This document shows positions 12,469 through 16,577 of a stretch of DNA of 16,577 nucleotides, piece after piece. Origin of the DNA: Altererythrobacter sp. (GTDB taxonomy: Bacteria > Pseudomonadota > Alphaproteobacteria > Sphingomonadales > Sphingomonadaceae); NCBI GenBank assembly GCA_024636575.1, contig JAGXGU010000122.1, positions 1-16,577 on the forward strand, written 5' to 3'. The translations under genes and the position numbers were made by a program. The notes beneath the pieces are model-generated. The model was given only the letters and a program-made list of their open reading frames with translations, made no database searches and had not been told where the DNA came from. How positions within the stretch are numbered: the stretch's first letter is position 1; every line of letters starts with the position of its first letter.

Positions 12469-13632
12469 GTGATTGAGGTGACAACCGGGGAACCACCCGC
12501 AAGCATCGCCGCCCTTGAGGGATTCGGCGGGCTGGACGATCTGCATGCGCTGATCGACACGGTGCCCGATGCCATGGTCGTGATCGATACAGAAGGCAAA
12601 GTCCTGTCCTTCAGCAAGGGCGCTTCACGGATGTTCGGCTATGCCGAGGCCGACGTGATCGGAGAAAATATCAGCATGCTGATGCCTTCCCCCGACCGGG
12701 AGCGCCATGACCGCTATATTTCACGCTATCTGGAAACCGGCGAGCGGCGCATTATCGGCATTGGCCGTGTTACAACAGCACGTGCCCGTGATGGATCGAC
12801 ATTCCCGGTGGATTTGTCGGTCAGTGAATTGATGGTCGGAAGCGGCCGGGTCTTTACCGGGTTTATCCGCGACCTGACTGGCAATCGGCAGACCGAACAG
12901 CAAATGCATTCTCTCCTGGCCGAGCTAGCCCAGGTTTCGCGCATTTCAGCCATGGGAACCCTGGCAACTTCGATCGCACATGAACTCAACCAACCACTGA
13001 CCGCCATTACCAACTATGTCGAAGCAGCGCGTGACCTGCTGGATGATCCGACCCCGGAGAACCTCGGCTATCTTCGAGAGGCGCTCAGCGAATCTGCGGC
13101 AGAAACACTCCGCGCCGGGCAAATTGTCCAGCGGCTGAGAAATTTCATATCCCGCGGCGACGCAGTCCGCGAATTCGGCAGCTTGACCCGGCTGGTCAAG
13201 GAGGCCAGTGCGCTCGCCTTGATCAATGGCGATGGGCGCGATGTGGATTTCGATGCCGTTCTGGACCCGCACCTCGACAGGGTCCTGGTTGACGCAGTGC
13301 AGATCCAGCAAGTGCTGGTCAATCTCATCCGCAACGCGCTGGAGGCAATGAAGGACAGCCCGATCAAGCAGTTGACGATCGCAAGCCAGCCCTTTGGCGA
13401 CGATATGGTCCAGGTTTCGGTTAGCGACAGCGGGCCGGGGCTGGACAAACATGTCGCGGAACGGCTGTTTCATCCCTTCGTCAGCACAAAGGCCAGCGGG
13501 ATGGGACTGGGCCTGTCGATTTGCCAGACCATCATCAATGCGCATGATGGACAGATCTGGGCGCGGCCATCGGATTTGGGGGGAACGGAATTCTGCTTTA
13601 CCCTGATCGGTGCAGGAGCAGAGGATGAATGA
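12469..13632 (+). CDS. fixL: Oxygen-sensing heme-PAS histidine kinase FixL
   Basis: The 387-residue cytosolic kinase has one PAS domain (about 22-140) and a HisKA/HATPase core. Aligned by eye with Bradyrhizobium FixL, RHDRYISRY puts His80 at the heme-ligand position (H200) and Arg86 at R206. RRIIGIGR puts Arg100 at R220, the residue that senses bound O2. H214 is replaced by Arg94. The kinase half shows the phospho-acceptor His171 (SIAHELNQPLTAITNY), N box NLIRNALEAM, DSGPGL, F box LFHPFVSTK and GMGLGLSI. It should autophosphorylate when oxygen falls. No membrane helix is present, and only one PAS makes it shorter than Bradyrhizobium FixL (505). It starts with GTG at 12469 (GGAG 4 bases upstream) or possibly GTG at 12478. 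Confidence 0.92.
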   Translation: MIEVTTGEPPASIAALEGFGGLDDLHALIDTVPDAMVVIDTEGKVLSFSKGASRMFGYAEADVIGENISMLMPSPDRERHDRYISRYLETGERRIIGIGRVTTARARDGSTFPVDLSVSELMVGSGRVFTGFIRDLTGNRQTEQQMHSLLAELAQVSRISAMGTLATSIAHELNQPLTAITNYVEAARDLLDDPTPENLGYLREALSESAAETLRAGQIVQRLRNFISRGDAVREFGSLTRLVKEASALALINGDGRDVDFDAVLDPHLDRVLVDAVQIQQVLVNLIRNALEAMKDSPIKQLTIASQPFGDDMVQVSVSDSGPGLDKHVAERLFHPFVSTKASGMGLGLSICQTIINAHDGQIWARPSDLGGTEFCFTLIGAGAEDE

Positions 13633-14242
13633 TTTTCCGGTTTATCTGGTCGATGATGATGACGGCGTGCGCCGCTCCGTTGGGTTTATGCTGAAGACTT
13701 CCGGCTATCAGGTCCAGCCATTCGTGTCCGGCGTGGAGTTCCTGTCCCGGGTGAAGCATCTGGACCCCGGATCCATCCTGCTCGACATCAGGATGCCGGA
13801 AATGGACGGGCTGCAGGTCCAGGCAGAGCTCAACCAACGAGGGGTGACCTTTCCGGTCATCATCATGACCGGTCACGGCGACATCGACATGGCGGTCAAG
13901 GCAATGAAGGCCGGCGCAGCGGATTTTATCGAAAAGCCGTTCGAAAAATTATCCATGATTACCGCGCTGAGACAGGCCACTCACCGGCTGGCCGATGATG
14001 GCCGCCAGCTCGCCGGCCGGCAGGAAGCGCAGCGCCTGCTCAAAGCGTTGACCCCGCGCGAACGCGATGTGCTGGATGGCCTGGTCAAGGGACATCCAAA
14101 CAAAACCATTGGTTTCGATTTGGGCATCAGCCCACGCACCGTTGAAATCCACCGCGCCAATCTGATGCAGAAAACCGGTGTGCATTCGCTGTCGGACCTG
14201 CTGCGAATAGCCTTTGCCGCAGGTCTCGGCGACAGCGCATAG
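13625..14242 (+). CDS. fixJ: FixJ-type response regulator
   Basis: The 205-residue regulator has a receiver domain with acidic pocket DDDD (residues 10-13), phospho-acceptor Asp54 (LLDIRMPEMDG), Thr82 and Lys104 (EKPF), all at the canonical FixJ numbers. A short linker leads to a LuxR-type helix-turn-helix (LTPRERDVLDGLVKGHPNKTI, SPRTVEIHRANLMQKTG). It should activate transcription once phosphorylated by the upstream FixL. The ATG at 13625 is chosen because AGGAG (13614-13618) lies 6 bases before it. The gene overlaps the fixL stop by 8 bases, implying coupled translation. No fixK or other FNR-type gene is in the window, so its targets are not shown directly. Confidence 0.93.
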   Translation: MNDFPVYLVDDDDGVRRSVGFMLKTSGYQVQPFVSGVEFLSRVKHLDPGSILLDIRMPEMDGLQVQAELNQRGVTFPVIIMTGHGDIDMAVKAMKAGAADFIEKPFEKLSMITALRQATHRLADDGRQLAGRQEAQRLLKALTPRERDVLDGLVKGHPNKTIGFDLGISPRTVEIHRANLMQKTGVHSLSDLLRIAFAAGLGDSA

Positions 14243-14259
14243 TCGTTGTAGCGGATTGG

Positions 14260-14625
14260 TCAGGCCGGTTCCGCGCGCACGACATGAAATGGGTTCCGTG
14301 TCCCGTCCGCTTCGGTCAGCGTCAGATATTCGCCCACCCGGATCGGGTGATTTTCCAACTGGCAAAAATTTTCATCGTCAACTTCACCAACCGCATAGGA
14401 AAAGACCCAGCCATTCTTCGACTTCAGCACATAGCCGGACTGGTCTGGCTCATTCGGCCAGAAACGCCGCACGGTAGCCCGGGCATTATCGCCCGCGCGG
14501 GCAGCTTCATCGATCAGGCCACCCGCGACCAAAGGCAGGCGGATCAGATAGGACCGACCGGGCGACCCATTGGGATATTCTTGGGTTCGCGCTAGTTCAA
14601 GCTTGATGATATGCCAAAGACTCAT
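14260..14625 (-). CDS. Conserved-looking 121-residue protein of unknown function
   Basis: I do not recognise a named family. The protein starts MSLWHIIKLELARTQEYPNGS and continues through RSYLIRLPLVAGGLIDEAA, ATVRRFWPNEPDQSGYV, GWVFSYAVGEVDDE and HPIRVGEYLTLTE, ending near FHVVRAEPA. The regular beta-rich pattern with Trp, Pro and Gly turns suggests one compact soluble domain with no signal peptide or membrane helix. The ATG at 14625 is chosen because GGAGG lies 9 bases upstream. It is convergent with fixJ (17-base gap) and divergent from the universal stress gene, so it may be expressed with the latter under low oxygen. Similar short proteins are, from memory, common hypothetical proteins in alphaproteobacteria; I could not check this. 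Confidence 0.75.
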   Translation of the reverse strand: MSLWHIIKLELARTQEYPNGSPGRSYLIRLPLVAGGLIDEAARAGDNARATVRRFWPNEPDQSGYVLKSKNGWVFSYAVGEVDDENFCQLENHPIRVGEYLTLTEADGTRNPFHVVRAEPA

Positions 14626-14682
14626 GTTAGAGGCCCTCCAATCGGGGGGAGAGATTTTCACGCGCCGGGCAACCGATTCGTA

Positions 14683-14721
14683 TACGCAAAGTTACGGATT
14701 CAGGCTCAGGGGATTTGCGTA
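14683..14721. promoter_or_regulatory. Inverted repeat TACGCAAA...TTTGCGTA in a divergent promoter region
   Basis: The perfect 8-bp arms (14683-14690 and 14714-14721) are separated by 23 bases. TACGGA (14693-14698) lies inside, the same half-site found before fixL. The element sits in the 184-base divergent region 14626-14809, 58 bases upstream of the 121-residue gene and 88 bases upstream of the universal stress gene, where activator sites for either would be expected. No FNR/FixK box and no convincing -35/-10 pair were seen. Confidence 0.45.
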
Positions 14722-14809
14722 GATACCTCGCCCGCAGGCGTCTTATTTTCCTTCCTGCCAGCATAGGCGTCCCCGACCTCACGCGGAAACTTCGGTGAAA
14801 GGATAAACG

Positions 14810-15634
14810 ATGCGCTCGATCATTCTGCATATTCATGAAGACGATTGCCTGGAAGCCCGATTGCAGGCTGCGCTTGATCTGGGGCGCCATTTCAATGGGC
14901 ACCTGACCTGCCTGCAGGCGATCCCGTTCGAATTCGGGGTGCCCGGTGATTTCTACGGCACGCTGGCCGCGCAGATGGCGGTCGAATTCCATGAACAAGC
15001 CGGGCGGGTGCGGGCGGAATTGGAAGCGCGCCTGGCCAAGGATGATGTGCCGTTCGATTGGCAGGTGAGCGAAGGCTCGGCGACCAGGCTGATCGCCGGG
15101 AATGCCCCGCTCAGCGATATAATCGTGGTGGGCGCCTGCAATCCTTCGGGCAGCAAGGACAAACCATCCAGCCTGGTGTCCGACTTGATCGGCACCTTGC
15201 GCGCTCCGATCATGGTGGTGCCGGCCACCCTGAAGTCGTTCCGGTTCACAGGGGCGGCGGCAGTCGCCTGGAACGGATCGGCAGAAGCCGCCCATGCGAT
15301 TATCGGCAGCATGCCGCTGCTGCAAGCGGCATCGCAAGTACATATCCTGACAGTGCGCGAACCGAAGGAAGGGGGGCTCTATTCCCTGCCATCATTGGCG
15401 GCAGCGGAATTTCTGGCGCGCCACGGCATCGAAGCGGAAATTGTCGACATCCCTCATGAAGATGGTGACAGCACATCGATTGCGGAAAAGCTGATGGATG
15501 CAGCGATCATTCGCAACGCTGGGTTCCTGACGATGGGCGCTTACGGCCATTCCCGGCTGCGCGAACGCATGCTGGGCGGGGTTACCCGGCACATGCTGGC
15601 GGACCCGCCGCTGCCCCTGCTTCTTGGCCACTAG
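14810..15634 (+). CDS. Tandem-domain universal stress protein (UspA family)
   Basis: The 274-residue cytosolic protein consists of two Usp domains (about 1-140 and 145-274). The second keeps the ATP-binding motif G-2x-G-9x-G in MGAYGHSRLRERMLGGVTRHML. The first has the fold landmarks (MRSIILHIHED, DIIVVGACNPSG, IMVVP) but lacks the glycine motif, so only the second half probably binds nucleotide. Tandem Usp proteins are often induced by low oxygen or stationary phase in bacteria with FixL- or DosR-type sensors. AAGGA lies 6 bases before the ATG. Its position close to fixLJ suggests it is a target, which is inference. Confidence 0.9.
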   Translation: MRSIILHIHEDDCLEARLQAALDLGRHFNGHLTCLQAIPFEFGVPGDFYGTLAAQMAVEFHEQAGRVRAELEARLAKDDVPFDWQVSEGSATRLIAGNAPLSDIIVVGACNPSGSKDKPSSLVSDLIGTLRAPIMVVPATLKSFRFTGAAAVAWNGSAEAAHAIIGSMPLLQAASQVHILTVREPKEGGLYSLPSLAAAEFLARHGIEAEIVDIPHEDGDSTSIAEKLMDAAIIRNAGFLTMGAYGHSRLRERMLGGVTRHMLADPPLPLLLGH

Positions 15635-15774
15635 GGTCAGGACCCATCACACACCGCACATTCATCCACCATGCGAACGCCGCGTTTCCCGCTGGATCGG
15701 TCTTGACCTGAAACCGGTTTGTGCCGCACGCTGCGCATTCGCGCTGGATTATCGGCGGAATGGAGTGGGGCAGG
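15635..15774. other. Intergenic region with no confident gene; zinc-ribbon-like minus-strand frame
   Basis: Between the stress protein and the DUF3604 gene there are 140 bases. GGGTC-AG-GACCC (15634-15645) is a short dyad without a T tract, so no terminator is called. On the minus strand a frame reads RECAACGTNRFQV and on to WWMNVRC, and a neighbouring frame ends in DECAVCDGS. This is reminiscent of a CxxC zinc ribbon interrupted by a frameshift, but no ribosome-binding site or start supports it as a live gene. Confidence 0.3.
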
Positions 15775-16577
15775 ATGGGCAAAGGCAAATTAATCGCGTC
15801 GGTCGGCGCGGCGGCGGTGGTGCTGGGGGCGGGTGCTTACTGGCTATCCCGCCCTGAAATCGTCGACCCCGCCGTTGTGGCCGATGCCGAAGCCGCGATT
15901 GCGCTGGCGGAATATCCCGAAACCGTCCTGTGGGGCGATACCCATCTGCATACCGACAATTCCATCGATGCTTTCGGATTTGGCGTGCGGCTTGGCCCTG
16001 AAGATGCGCTGAAATTCGCGCGCGGGGAGGAGGTTACCTCCACCACCGGGGTCAAGGCGAAACTGGCTCGTCCGCTCGATTTCCTGGTAATCGCCGATCA
16101 TAGCGACGGGCTGGGGGTCATGCGGCGGATCTACGATGCCCCGCGCATCGCGATCCGCGATGCAACGCTGCGCCGCTGGTATGACATGATGCACGAATCC
16201 CCGCAGCAATCGGCGCGCGCAACGGCAGAGCTGATTACCGCAGCGGGTGCGGGGACATTGCCCGAGGCGATGATGGATCCGGAACGCAGGGAAAAAACCG
16301 CAACCGATATCTGGAATGCGCAGCTGCAGGTGCTCGACCGCTATTACCAGCCCGGCAAATTCACTCCGCTGGCCGGGTTCGAATATACCTATCAGCCGGA
16401 CGGTAACAATCTTCACCGCGTGGTCATGTTCCGCGACGGGATCGAGCGGACTTCGAAGGTCCTGCCTTACCCCGGCCTGACGGAAGAAATCGGCGGGCTG
16501 TTCGATTATATGGATGCCTATGAACAGGCGACGGGCGGGCGGGTTCTTGCCATCCCGCATAATTCCAACCTGTCCAA
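15775..16577 (+). CDS. DUF3604-family protein, N-terminal part (cut by window end)
   Basis: 267 codons are present before the window ends. A membrane anchor or uncleaved signal (residues 6-24) is followed by the family-opening motif LWGDTHLHTDNSIDAFGFG, with His57 and His59. Then come FLVIADHSDG, FEYTYQPDGNNLHRVVMFRD and AIPHNSNLS. The paired histidines and Asp-His resemble metal ligands of PHP-type phosphoesterases, to which DUF3604 is structurally related. The activity is unknown, and the N-terminus points to the periplasmic side. The start is taken at ATG 15775 (GGAG about 9 bases upstream); an in-frame ATG at 15760 is the alternative. It is probably not linked in function to the stress protein. 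Confidence 0.88.
   Translation, partial: MGKGKLIASVGAAAVVLGAGAYWLSRPEIVDPAVVADAEAAIALAEYPETVLWGDTHLHTDNSIDAFGFGVRLGPEDALKFARGEEVTSTTGVKAKLARPLDFLVIADHSDGLGVMRRIYDAPRIAIRDATLRRWYDMMHESPQQSARATAELITAAGAGTLPEAMMDPERREKTATDIWNAQLQVLDRYYQPGKFTPLAGFEYTYQPDGNNLHRVVMFRDGIERTSKVLPYPGLTEEIGGLFDYMDAYEQATGGRVLAIPHNSNLS

Noticed and set aside
15634..15645. Terminator after the universal stress gene (GGGTC-AG-GACCC)
   Set aside because: The loop is only two bases and there is no T-rich tail.
15844..16560. Minus-strand open frame of about 238 codons near the window end
   Set aside because: It is antisense to the DUF3604 gene, which has its family motifs in the plus strand.

Overview
The window looks like chromosomal DNA from an alphaproteobacterium of the order Sphingomonadales, most likely the Erythrobacteraceae. 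The grounds are high GC content, an Oar-type TonB-dependent receptor with a carboxypeptidase-like N-terminal domain, a heme-PAS FixLJ pair and a DUF3604 protein. This placement is inferred from protein character, not from a database search. I see no rRNA, tRNA, CRISPR array, transposase or phage gene.

Layout. (1) 39-404: a small Hpt-like protein at the window edge. (2) 486-3851, minus strand: a large Oar-like outer-membrane receptor. (3) 4108-6375, minus strand: a two-gene operon of a concentrative nucleoside transporter followed by an isopenicillin-N-synthase-like 2-oxoglutarate/Fe(II) oxygenase, ending at a good intrinsic terminator. A YhhQ-type queuosine-precursor transporter is divergent from it (6495-7184, plus strand). 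(4) 7321-11767, minus strand: a six-gene sulfide/persulfide module. In transcription order it encodes a BigR/SqrR-type ArsR repressor with two cysteines, an ETHE1/Blh-type metallo-beta-lactamase persulfide dioxygenase, two half-size YeeE/YedE sulfur permeases, a DUF442-type rhodanese-like sulfurtransferase and a SulP anion transporter. Together these would sense reactive sulfur species, oxidise persulfide to sulfite and move sulfur species across the inner membrane. (5) 11768-12468: a repeat-rich region with no long gene. It holds an unannotated 45-codon gene with two cysteines, a tandemly duplicated Shine-Dalgarno segment, a terminator and several palindromes. (6) 12469-14242, plus strand: fixL-fixJ, an oxygen-sensing heme-PAS histidine kinase and its LuxR-type response regulator, overlapping by 8 bases. 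(7) 14260-14625, minus strand: a 121-residue conserved-looking protein of unknown function. Divergent from it is a tandem universal stress protein (14810-15634, plus strand), and a long inverted repeat lies between the two. (8) 15775 to the window end: the N-terminal part of a DUF3604 protein.

The persulfide operon and the FixLJ/universal-stress cluster both deal with redox and low-oxygen physiology, and only the small cysteine gene and its repeats lie between them. The individual systems are of known types. The less explained parts are the regulatory and repeat architecture at 10391-10442, 11388-11403 with 11792-11805, 11815-12345 and 14683-14721, and the 45-residue gene.
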